DNA of 60,220 nucleotides from an uncultured Sutterella sp. (GTDB taxonomy: Bacteria > Pseudomonadota > Gammaproteobacteria > Burkholderiales > Burkholderiaceae_F): contig UQTE01000015.1 in assembly GCA_900543805.1 (NCBI GenBank), forward strand, positions 1-60,220, in the 5' to 3' direction. The notes under the pieces are model-generated. The model worked only from the letters and a program-made list of their open reading frames with translations, did not search any database and was not told the origin of the DNA. Below, one piece after another: positions 1 through 6,753 of this stretch (its first letter is position 1; each line of letters opens with the position of its first letter). A program made the position numbers and the translations under genes.

Positions 1-59
1 CAGGAAGATTGACCCCGGTCAGCTCATTTATGAATCAGCTAACCGGGAGTTTGGGTTCG
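1..59. repeat. left-edge inverted repeat, possible tail of an off-window gene
   Basis: A partly palindromic stretch has arms CCCGGT (14-19) and ACCGGG (42-47), with AGCT repeated inside them (21-24 and 37-40). It lies directly before a terminator hairpin. A gene from off the window may end here. One forward frame stops at 10-12 after codons for Gln-Glu-Asp, another at 72-74 inside the next hairpin, and too little is visible to choose. The codons around here include AGA, TTG, TCA and CTA, which the neighbouring genes avoid, so a mobile or foreign gene is possible but unproven. Confidence 0.35.
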
Positions 60-98
60 ACCGACGACGAATGACAGGATTCGCCGTCGGTCTTTCTC
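60..98 (+). terminator. Rho-independent terminator of the off-window gene
   Basis: Two 13-nt arms (60-72 and 79-91) pair with a single mismatch around the loop GACAGG and are followed by a CTTTCTCTTT tract. The run of T on the plus strand indicates that transcription arriving from the left edge ends here. Confidence 0.7.
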
Positions 99-842
99 TT
101 TGCGGGGGCGAAAAAGCCTCCGTCCTCCTTTCCCTGTCTCCGCTGAGCGAAATCGGACGCTTCGTCGTCGCGCCACATCGTCGTCTTCCTCATCGCACCC
201 CGGACAGGCATCTTCGCGCCTTCCCGCGAAAAAGAAGCCCCTCAGCGCCGATCCTTCGCGCTTGCGTCCCTCTTCCCCGCACCTTGGTGCCTCGCCTTCG
301 CCCCGTCGGTGGACTTCCGGCGCCCGAATTTTCGCTTCGGGGGACCGCCGCGGGGCCGTTCGCCCCCGTTCGGACGTCCGGAAGCGGGTGCGCACGTTTG
401 CGTCAAATCAAAGAGAAGCAAAATTTTACTAAGGGAAAACGTTCAGATCGGGAGCCGTTCGTCACGGGTCGGGGTCGGAGAAAAAGCGTGAAAAACATAC
501 GCATAACTGCGTAAATTTGGAAAAGTCTCCAGAACTGGAAAAAGGTCCTGGCGGGGGCGTCGCACGTTCTCGGGGCGCGGCGTCGGGACGAGGGGAGAAA
601 GGTTTCGGAAAGCGGAAAAGAGGGGGAAAGCTTTTCAGAAAGGTGGTCACCGCGGGGTAGGGAAAAACGTTCGGGCGAGGTTCCGCCCCCTTGTCGCGGG
701 AGAAAGTTTGCTATAGTGAACTTTCGCGAAACCTCCATAAGTGGTGGTTATTTTTCGTGCAAACACAAGATGTAGTGTTTAAAGGACGTCATATCAGGCG
801 TTTGCCCGTTGTGTCGATCAAGGTTTAGTGTTTGGGAAGATC
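99..842 (+). other. long gene-free leader upstream of nrdD
   Basis: About 740 bases hold no convincing gene. The open frames here are arginine- and serine-rich shadows typical of GC-rich non-coding DNA. The segment turns AT-richer from about 410 onward. A possible -10 element TATAGT lies at 712-717 and an NrdR-like box at 763-778. The rest could be untranslated leader or decayed sequence. Confidence 0.5.
763..778 (+). promoter_or_regulatory. NrdR-box-like operator upstream of nrdD
   Basis: The 16-mer ACACAAGATGTAGTGT has the ACAC...GTGT inverted form of NrdR boxes, the sites that control ribonucleotide reductase operons in many bacteria. It is 80 bases before the nrdD start. A weaker half-match ending TAGTGT sits 53 bases downstream (816-831), about five helical turns away; paired NrdR boxes are more often about three turns apart. 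No nrdR gene is in the window. Confidence 0.6.
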
Positions 843-2852
843 ATGGAACTGCCAAAGCGTATTCAAAAGCGGGACGGAAGCGTCGTCGACTTTCGTTCTC
901 AGAAAATCATCGATGCCGTCACGCGCGCCGGAAAGGCCACGGGGGAATTTGAGGCGCCCCGTGCCGAAGAAATCGTGCGCGAGCACGTTCTGCCTTCCCT
1001 CGAAGTCGACGACAAGGGCGTCTGCCACATCGAAGCCGTGCAGGACGCCGTCGAACAGGCCCTCTTCAAGGTCGGCTGCTTCACGACGCTTCGCGCCTAC
1101 ATCGTCTACCGCGAATCGCGCGCCAAGGTGCGCGACGCCAAGAAGAGCTGGGTGAACGTCGAAAGCTCCATCAACGAATACCTCGATCAGCTCGACTGGC
1201 GCGTCAACGCCAACGCCAACCAGGGCTATTCCCTGGGCGGCCTCATCCTGAACGTCTCGGGGAAGGTGGTCGCCAACTACTGGCTCAACCACGTGTATCC
1301 GCCGGAAGTGGGCCGCGCCCACCGCGACGGCGACGTGCACATTCACGACCTCGACATGCTCTCGGGCTATTGCGCGGGCTGGTCGCTTCGCACGCTCCTC
1401 ACGGAAGGTTTGAACGGCGTCGCCGGCAAGGTCGAGGCGAATCCCCCGAAGCACCTTTCCTCCGCGACGGGCCAGATCGTCAACTTCCTCGGCACGATGC
1501 AGAACGAATGGGCGGGGGCGCAGGCCTTCTCGTCCTTCGACACCTATCTCGCGCCCTTCATCCGCAAGGACAATCTCCCCTACGAGGAAGTCCTGCAGTC
1601 CATGCAGGAACTCATCTACAACCTCAACGTGCCCTCGCGCTGGGGGACGCAGACGCCCTTTACGAACCTCACCTTCGACTGGACCTGCCCGGAAGACCTC
1701 CGTCCCCAGCACCCGGTGATCGGCGGCGAGGAAATGCCCTTTACGTACGGCGATCTCCAGAAGGAAATGGACATGATCAACCGCGCGTACATCGAAGTGA
1801 TGATGAAGGGCGACGCGAAGGGGCGCGTCTTCACCTTCCCGATTCCGACGTACAACATCACGCCCGACTTCGACTGGGAGAGTGAAAACGCGGAACGCCT
1901 CTTCGACATGACGGCGCGCTACGGGCTCCCGTACTTCCAGAATTTCATCAATTCGGAACTGAAGCCCAACATGATCCGCTCGATGTGCTGCCGCCTGCAG
2001 CTCGACCTGCGCGAACTTTTGAAGCGCGGGAACGGCCTTTTCGGTTCGGCCGAACAGACGGGGTCGCTCGGCGTCGTGACGGTGAACTGCGCGCGTCTCG
2101 GCTACCTCTACAAGGGCGACAAGGAAGCGCTCTACAAGCGCCTTGACTACCTCCTTGACCTCGCCAAGACGAGTCTCGAAATCAAGCGCAAGGTCATTCA
2201 GCGCCACATCGACCAGGGGCTCTTCCCCTACACCAAGCGCTATCTCGGAACGCTGCGCAATCACTTCTCGACGATCGGCGTCAACGGCCTCAACGAGATG
2301 ATCCGCAACTTCACGAACGACAAGGACGACATCACGACGTCCTGGGGGCACGCCTTCGCGCTCGAATTCCTCGATCATGTGCGCGCGCGTCTCGTTTCCT
2401 TCCAGGAGGAGACGGACCACATGTACAACCTCGAGGCGACGCCCGCGGAAGGCACGACCTACCGCTTCGCCCGCGAGGACCGCAAGCGCTTCCCCGACAT
2501 CCTGCAGGCCGGGACCGCGTCGAACCCCTACTACACGAACTCTTCGCAGCTCCCCGTGAACTTCACGGACGACCCCTTCGAAGCGCTCGAAATGCAGGAC
2601 GATCTGCAGCGCAAGTACACGGGCGGGACGGTGCTTCACCTCTACATGAACGAAGCCGTCAGCTCGGCCGCAGCCTGCCGCGACCTCGTGCGCCGCACGC
2701 TCACGAACTTCCGTCTGCCGTACATCACCGTGACGCCCACGTTCTCGATCTGCCCCAAGCACGGCTATCTCTCGGGACGCCACGATTTCTGCCCGAAGTG
2801 CGACGCGGAACTCCTCGCGAAAAAACGCCGCGCCGCGGCCAACGCTTCCTGA
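843..2852 (+). CDS. nrdD: anaerobic (class III) ribonucleoside-triphosphate reductase, large part lacking the glycyl-radical tail
   Basis: NrdD reduces ribonucleoside triphosphates to deoxynucleotides without oxygen. The N-terminal ~90 residues form an ATP-cone regulatory domain (starting RIQKRDGSVVDF). The catalytic barrel follows, with a Cys-Cys pair at C382-C383 (SMCCRL) as the likely thiyl-radical site. The C terminus carries a zinc-type site, CPKH then CPKC (C637, C650, C653). The protein then stops at residue 669 without the RVxGY glycyl-radical loop that normally ends NrdD. That loop is encoded by the next gene, 67 bases downstream. ATG 843 is preferred because the ATP-cone begins right after it; GTG 828 is also open. 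Confidence 0.93.
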   Translation: MELPKRIQKRDGSVVDFRSQKIIDAVTRAGKATGEFEAPRAEEIVREHVLPSLEVDDKGVCHIEAVQDAVEQALFKVGCFTTLRAYIVYRESRAKVRDAKKSWVNVESSINEYLDQLDWRVNANANQGYSLGGLILNVSGKVVANYWLNHVYPPEVGRAHRDGDVHIHDLDMLSGYCAGWSLRTLLTEGLNGVAGKVEANPPKHLSSATGQIVNFLGTMQNEWAGAQAFSSFDTYLAPFIRKDNLPYEEVLQSMQELIYNLNVPSRWGTQTPFTNLTFDWTCPEDLRPQHPVIGGEEMPFTYGDLQKEMDMINRAYIEVMMKGDAKGRVFTFPIPTYNITPDFDWESENAERLFDMTARYGLPYFQNFINSELKPNMIRSMCCRLQLDLRELLKRGNGLFGSAEQTGSLGVVTVNCARLGYLYKGDKEALYKRLDYLLDLAKTSLEIKRKVIQRHIDQGLFPYTKRYLGTLRNHFSTIGVNGLNEMIRNFTNDKDDITTSWGHAFALEFLDHVRARLVSFQEETDHMYNLEATPAEGTTYRFAREDRKRFPDILQAGTASNPYYTNSSQLPVNFTDDPFEALEMQDDLQRKYTGGTVLHLYMNEAVSSAAACRDLVRRTLTNFRLPYITVTPTFSICPKHGYLSGRHDFCPKCDAELLAKKRRAAANAS

Positions 2853-2919
2853 AGAGTCTGATAGACTGTCGGAAAGTTCGAGTTTTTGCCAATAGTTTCA
2901 ATTTATCGGAGGGATTGTC

Positions 2920-3108
2920 ATGACCCAAGCCAAATGCGATGAAGTCGTCCTGAAGGACGAAGAACGCCAGCCCTGCGAAGTCTGGACCCGCGTGATGGGC
3001 TACCACCGTCCGGTGCAGAGCTTCAACACCGGCAAGAAGGGCGAGTTCAACGAACGCGTCTGCTTCACGGAAGATAGCGCCAAGCACCACAAGTTCGAAC
3101 GCAAGTAA
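2920..3108 (+). CDS. separate glycyl-radical peptide of anaerobic ribonucleotide reductase
   Basis: This 62-residue protein is essentially the C-terminal loop of NrdD. It contains W-TRVMGYHRPV (radical glycine G27) followed by SFNTGKKGEFNERV, the stretch that inserts into the NrdD barrel. It has its own Shine-Dalgarno, CGGAGGGA, seven bases before ATG, so it is translated independently and is not a simple readthrough tail. Together with the upstream gene it would rebuild a complete reductase, with NrdG generating the radical on G27. The assignment to NrdD rests on the motif; action in trans is inference. A lineage-typical gene split or an old frameshift are the alternatives. Confidence 0.85.
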   Translation: MTQAKCDEVVLKDEERQPCEVWTRVMGYHRPVQSFNTGKKGEFNERVCFTEDSAKHHKFERK

Positions 3109-3127
3109 GCTCTTCGAGCGACGAATC

Positions 3128-3174
3128 GGGGCGTTGGCCGCGGCATGCGCTGCGGAAGACGCCCCTTCTTTTTT
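3128..3174 (+). terminator. terminator/attenuator between the glycyl-radical gene and nrdG
   Basis: GGGGCGT (3128-3134) pairs with ACGCCCC (3159-3165). An inner stem of CCGCGGC with GCTGCGG is present, and the outer stem runs into TTCTTTTTT. It ends most transcripts 25 bases before the nrdG start, so nrdG should be expressed at a lower level than nrdD. Confidence 0.8.
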
Positions 3175-3198
3175 CCTCTTGCCTTGCGAGGTGAACGA

Positions 3199-3939
3199 AT
3201 GCGCGAACACCAGCCCTCCGATCTGCGCGTCGCGGGGATCACGCCCTTCACGACGATCGACTTTCCGGGAAAGCTCTCGGCCGTCGTCTTCATTCAGGGT
3301 TGTCCCTGGCGCTGTCCCTATTGCCACAATCCGTGGATGCAGCCGCGGGAATTCGATCCCTCGCTCGAGCACGGGTCCTGGGAGGAGGTGGCTTCGCTTC
3401 TTTCGCGCCGCAAGGGGCTTTTGGACGGCGTGATCTTCTCGGGGGGAGAACCCTGCGTCGATCCGGCGCTTCCCGCCGCGATCCGGGCCGTGAAAGACAT
3501 GGGCTACGCCGCGGGACTCCACACGGGCGGGGCGTATCCCCGCGTTCTCGAAACGATTCTTCCGATGCTCGACTGGGTCGGGATGGACGTGAAGGCGGAT
3601 CCGCGGGACGCGGCACATTTCGACCGCACCGCGGGCGCGAAGGGGGCGGCGGAGCATTTTCTTCTCTCGCACCGGCTTCTTAAAGAGAGCGGCGTCGCGC
3701 ACGAACTTCGCACGACGGCGCACCCCGACTGGCTTCCCGACGAGCGGCTTCTCTCGCTTGCCGACTGGCTAAAAAGCGAGGCGGTCGACACCTTTGCGCT
3801 GCAGATCTATCGTCGTCCGCCCGGAGGTCTTCTGACGGGACTCTTTCCCGCCGTCGGGATCGACTATCCCGCGCCCGAGACCATGACCGCCCTGAAGGGC
3901 GCCGTCACGCACTTCGTCGAGCGGCGAAACGACCGCTGA
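3199..3939 (+). CDS. nrdG: anaerobic ribonucleotide reductase-activating radical SAM protein
   Basis: NrdG uses S-adenosylmethionine and a 4Fe-4S cluster to place the radical on the glycine of NrdD. The cluster motif is CPWRCPYC (CX3CX2C), just after the ITPFTTIDFPGK opening typical of these activases. The motif FSGGEPCVDP follows, then HTGGAYP. ATG 3199 is chosen because GAGGTG lies five bases upstream and the conserved fold begins immediately; an upstream ATG at 3145 would add 18 arginine- and phenylalanine-rich residues overlapping the terminator. Length is 246 residues, similar to NrdG-like activases of the longer type. It meets the Sel1 gene tail to tail with a 5-base gap. Confidence 0.92.
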   Translation: MREHQPSDLRVAGITPFTTIDFPGKLSAVVFIQGCPWRCPYCHNPWMQPREFDPSLEHGSWEEVASLLSRRKGLLDGVIFSGGEPCVDPALPAAIRAVKDMGYAAGLHTGGAYPRVLETILPMLDWVGMDVKADPRDAAHFDRTAGAKGAAEHFLLSHRLLKESGVAHELRTTAHPDWLPDERLLSLADWLKSEAVDTFALQIYRRPPGGLLTGLFPAVGIDYPAPETMTALKGAVTHFVERRNDR

Positions 3940-3944
3940 AGCGC

Positions 3945-4985
3945 TCAGCGGCTTCGCCGCGGGAGAATCGCTTCGACGAGCGACGCCGCGTCGGGGGCTT
4001 CGCGCATGAGGCGGCGGACCTCTTCGAAGTCCCGTCGCTTCAGAAGCGGCGTGAGCGTTCGCAAAAGAGCGCCCGCGTTTTTGTCGCCGAGGCGTTTGGC
4101 GGTGCGCAGAAGCGCACAGCCGTAGACGCGGTTCACGGGAACGCTCGAGCCCGAGAGAAAGAGGTTCGCGAGCATTTCCATCGCCCCGAAGTGGCCGCCC
4201 TCGGCCGCGCGGGCGATCCAACGCACGGCTTCTCGCTGATTGACGGGGACGCGCTGCCCCGCCCAGTGAAGAATTCCGAGCCGGTACTGCGCGTCCGTGT
4301 CGCCCGAGAGGGCGCTTTCCTTGAGCCAGAAGAGCGACGCGTCGCGGTCTTCTAGGGGCCCCCGCCTTGCATAGAGACGAAAGAGGAGAAAGGCCGCGTC
4401 CCGGTCGTGGTCGCGCGCGGCGCGCTCGAGCATGTCGCGGGCCACCTTGAGTTCTTCTTCCCCTCTCGCCGCGGCGAGCAGCTTTTCCCCCGTCTTTCTC
4501 TGCGCCGAGACGACGCCGTGGGCGGCCGCGAGACGCCACCAGTAGAGGGACTTCTTTTCGTCAGGAAAGACGGATTCGTAGAGCCTCGCCGCATCGAGCA
4601 TCGCTTCGACGCGTCCGAGATAGGCGGCGCGCTCGACAAGCCGCAGGGCCTTTTCTTCATCGGGCGGCTCGCCCTCGCCCCGAAGCGCCATGAGCCCGGC
4701 GAGGTGCAGGGCTTCGGGCATTTCCTTTTGGATGGGTGAAGAGAGAAGATGCCGCGCGCGGGCGAAGCGGCGCGGCTCGTCGGGATTTTTGAGAAGGTGT
4801 CGAACGAAGGCGAGGGCGGCGCGGTCGTCTCCGGCCTTGGCGTCGGCTTCGAGCCGTTCGAGTTCGCGAAGGCGCTCTTCCCCCGAGCGTTCGGGCGCGA
4901 CGACGCGCCTCATCCAGGCCCAGTGCGCGAAGTCTTCTTCGCGCTCATAGGGAAAGGCTTCGCGAAAACGCCCCTTCTTCGGCAT
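3945..4985 (-). CDS. Sel1-repeat (SLR) protein
   Basis: This 346-residue protein has no signal peptide and no membrane segment. It is built of repeated helical pairs of the Sel1 type, a TPR relative. Examples are AxxLxGLMALRGEG, AMLDAARLYESV, YRLGILHWAGQRVPVNQREAVRWIARAAEGGHFGAMEMLANLF and a last repeat near VNRVYGCALL. SLR proteins act as scaffolds for protein-protein contacts; the partner here is unknown. It begins 3 bases after the stop of the minus-strand neighbour's downstream partner at 4989, so the two genes are closely coupled, with this one leading. Confidence 0.8.
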   Translation of the reverse strand: MPKKGRFREAFPYEREEDFAHWAWMRRVVAPERSGEERLRELERLEADAKAGDDRAALAFVRHLLKNPDEPRRFARARHLLSSPIQKEMPEALHLAGLMALRGEGEPPDEEKALRLVERAAYLGRVEAMLDAARLYESVFPDEKKSLYWWRLAAAHGVVSAQRKTGEKLLAAARGEEELKVARDMLERAARDHDRDAAFLLFRLYARRGPLEDRDASLFWLKESALSGDTDAQYRLGILHWAGQRVPVNQREAVRWIARAAEGGHFGAMEMLANLFLSGSSVPVNRVYGCALLRTAKRLGDKNAGALLRTLTPLLKRRDFEEVRRLMREAPDAASLVEAILPRRSR

Positions 4986-4988
4986 CGC

Positions 4989-5543
4989 TCAGGGCTTTTC
5001 CTTGGGAGGGAGGGGCTTCACGACGGGTTCGGTCGCCCCTTCGGGAATCGAAATGACGACGCCCGTCGATTCTTCCTGCGCATCGGCGGGCAGCGGGCTC
5101 TTGTCGAACCCGAAGACGTAGAGGCCCATCGCCATGGTGATGTTGATCATCAGATAGAGAAGCCAGCCGAGGCCGCCCAAGAGCAGGGGACGCCCCATGG
5201 GAAGCTTCGGATAGTCGGGCGGTACGCGGTCGCGGAAGTAGCCGAGCTGCGTCCAGGCGCCCGTGACGACCCAGCTTCCCCAGAGAACGAGGAGGAAGTA
5301 GGGGCCGAGATACTTGATGATGGGCTCGTCGCGGAACATGATCTGCATGACGAGGTAGAGCGCGATGAGCCAGAGGCTCGTGCGCACCCAGAAGCGCGAA
5401 CCCCGCGCCTTGTCGTGCTCGCCGAGCGCCTCCCAGTTGTGCGCCTGCAGCAGTCCCCCGAAGACGGGCGTGAAGAGAAGACTGCCGAAGAGCACCCAGA
5501 CGGGGTTGTAGAGGGGCGGCGTGACGGGCGTTTTGCGGGCCAT
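4989..5543 (-). CDS. small integral membrane protein of unknown function
   Basis: The 184-residue protein starts MARKTPVTPPLYNPVW. It has about four hydrophobic segments: one near residues 15-32, two around 58-100 and one near 135-155. A polar, proline-rich cytoplasmic-type tail follows. The YNPVWVLFGSLLFTPVFGG opening resembles a class of uncharacterised proteobacterial membrane proteins. ATG 5543 is preferred, since upstream in-frame codons are arginine-rich and unlikely. The Sel1-repeat gene at 3945-4985 lies immediately past it on the same strand (3-base spacing), implying one transcript. No function is assigned. Confidence 0.65.
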   Translation of the reverse strand: MARKTPVTPPLYNPVWVLFGSLLFTPVFGGLLQAHNWEALGEHDKARGSRFWVRTSLWLIALYLVMQIMFRDEPIIKYLGPYFLLVLWGSWVVTGAWTQLGYFRDRVPPDYPKLPMGRPLLLGGLGWLLYLMINITMAMGLYVFGFDKSPLPADAQEESTGVVISIPEGATEPVVKPLPPKEKP

Positions 5544-5675
5544 GATCGATTCGGAAGAAAAAAAAGGAAAAAATCGGGATGGGTATTGTAGCGGTTGGCG
5601 CCCGAACCCGCCCCTTCCCGCGAAGGACTTTTGCAAGAGGCGGTAAGTTTTTCGACCCCTCCGAAGCCGTGCCGA

Positions 5676-5705
5676 TGCAAGCCTCGGGGCGCTCCGCCGT
5701 ATAAT
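5676..5705 (+). promoter_or_regulatory. promoter of the lipoprotein gene
   Basis: A perfect -10 hexamer TATAAT (5700-5705) lies 37 bases before the lipoprotein start. The -35 candidate TGCAAG (5676-5681) is weak. Confidence 0.5.
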
Positions 5706-5742
5706 CAAAAGAGTCGCTTTTTCCTGCGGAGTTCTTCTGCCG

Positions 5743-6234
5743 ATGCGCGCGCGTACCCACATTCTGCTGTTCACGTCGCTTGTCTTCCTTGCGTCGGGCT
5801 GCACCACGACCGAGGAGACGTCCGAGGCCGCGGCTGGGGCGAAAAGCCCTGCCGAGACGCCCGTGGGCGTGTGCCTGGCGGTCGATCCCGCGCTCGAGCA
5901 TTCGCCCCTTTCGGTGACGCTTCATCGGCTCGTCGAAAGGAAGGGACTCAACGTCGTGGCGGGCAACGCTCCCGTGAGCGCCTGCCGCGTCGAAGTTCGC
6001 CTCAAGGGGCGCTGGAACGAATCCTTCACGGAACTCCTCGACGCGTCGCTCTCCTACCGGGATCTGCTTACGGGCGAAACCCGCCAGGTCGATCAGCCGC
6101 AATCCCTGCGCGAGAATCAAGAGAACGCCTTTTTCGCCAACAGCGCCGCCGCGCCCGAGGACGTGCTCCGGAGTCTGGTGGACCGCCTCTTCCCCGACCG
6201 CTACAGCCCGAAATTCGTGCGGACGGAGGAATGA
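5743..6234 (+). CDS. putative outer-membrane or periplasmic lipoprotein
   Basis: The 163-residue precursor has a typical lipoprotein signal: MRARTH, then a hydrophobic run, then the lipobox LASGC at residues 16-20, so C20 would be lipidated. The mature part starts with a Thr/Ala-rich linker. About 110 residues of mixed alpha/beta character follow, with cysteines in VGVCLAVD and VSACRVE that may form a disulfide. No catalytic motif is recognised. The gene is monocistronic between a divergent membrane-protein gene and the structured RNA region. Function is unknown; a small assembly or stress lipoprotein is possible. Confidence 0.72.
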   Translation: MRARTHILLFTSLVFLASGCTTTEETSEAAAGAKSPAETPVGVCLAVDPALEHSPLSVTLHRLVERKGLNVVAGNAPVSACRVEVRLKGRWNESFTELLDASLSYRDLLTGETRQVDQPQSLRENQENAFFANSAAAPEDVLRSLVDRLFPDRYSPKFVRTEE

Positions 6235-6374
6235 GTCCGCTCTTTCTGTCGATTACGTATTTTTACGCAAGAAAATCTCGAGTATTTCTTCTTGCGTCGT
6301 GTAAAGCCCGCGGGGAACGCTTGATTTCCATCACTGACTAAGCAAATCACCTAGAGTCGTCAGTATTTCCCCTA

Positions 6375-6402
6375 TTGTTTTCAAGGACTGGCTCCCTATA
6401 AT
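6375..6402 (+). promoter_or_regulatory. promoter of the candidate small RNA
   Basis: TTGTTT (6375-6380) and a perfect TATAAT (6397-6402) are separated by 16 bases, predicting a start near 6409. There is no good gene within the next 340 bases, but a strong terminator lies 210 bases on. Confidence 0.55.
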
Positions 6403-6408
6403 TCTTCT

Positions 6409-6642
6409 TGTCGATCGATTTGGAAGAGTCGATCACCATCGAAGGGGAGACCCGGAGATGAAGTTCGGATGAAAGAACTTGATTTACTCATGGGGATGCG
6501 TAAGCAAGGGTTTCGTACGAACAACGAATGTCGGCGGTCCGATGGAGCGTTTCATGAGGGTTTTGGAGACTCCATCCACAGTAACGACTGCCGAACGTTC
6601 TCCAACCTTTCAGGGAGCTTGATCAACGCTCCCTTTTTTTTG
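6409..6642 (+). ncRNA. candidate structured small RNA (or leader RNA) of unknown family
   Basis: The stretch lies between a promoter (TATAAT 6397-6402) and a perfect terminator, giving a product of about 230 nt. Nested pairing is visible: AACG (6523-6526) with CGTT (6596-6599), TCGGCGGTC (6531-6539) with GACTGCCGA (6586-6594), and GATGGAG (6541-6547) with CTCCATC (6570-6576). A separate hairpin AAGTTC/GAACTT presents GGA in its loop near 6466-6485. Several other GGA motifs are unpaired or in loops, reminiscent of CsrA/RsmA-titrating RNAs, but no known family is recognised. The overlapping frame from 6469 reads through the terminator and is not protein-like. It could also be a terminating leader for the downstream flavoprotein. 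Confidence 0.55.
6612..6642 (+). terminator. terminator of the candidate small RNA
   Basis: AGGGAGC (6612-6618) and GCTCCCT (6628-6634) form a perfect stem with a 9-nt loop and run into eight T residues. Confidence 0.85.
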
Positions 6643-6753
6643 TCCGCAGAAAACGCGGTCGAGTCTCTTTTTCGCCGGTCCGATCGGTTCCGGGAAGCCT
6701 CCTTCGCTACAATTTCCGCTTGTACGAACGTTTTCCCACAGTGAGGACTTCCC

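Noticed and set aside
71..514. Long plus-strand open frame at the left edge
   Set aside because: Arg/Pro/Ser-rich composition, no recognisable motif, no ribosome site, and it runs through the terminator stem; a GC-rich shadow.
810..824. FNR-like TTG...ATCAA element before nrdD
   Set aside because: Only the right half matches and the half-site spacing is wrong by one base.
825..2783. 652-codon minus-strand frame over nrdD
   Set aside because: His/Val/Arg-rich antisense shadow of a clear nrdD gene; such shadows recur over most genes here.
6469..6744. 91-codon frame over the candidate small RNA
   Set aside because: It reads straight through a perfect terminator and has no family resemblance. 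RNA structure explains the region better.
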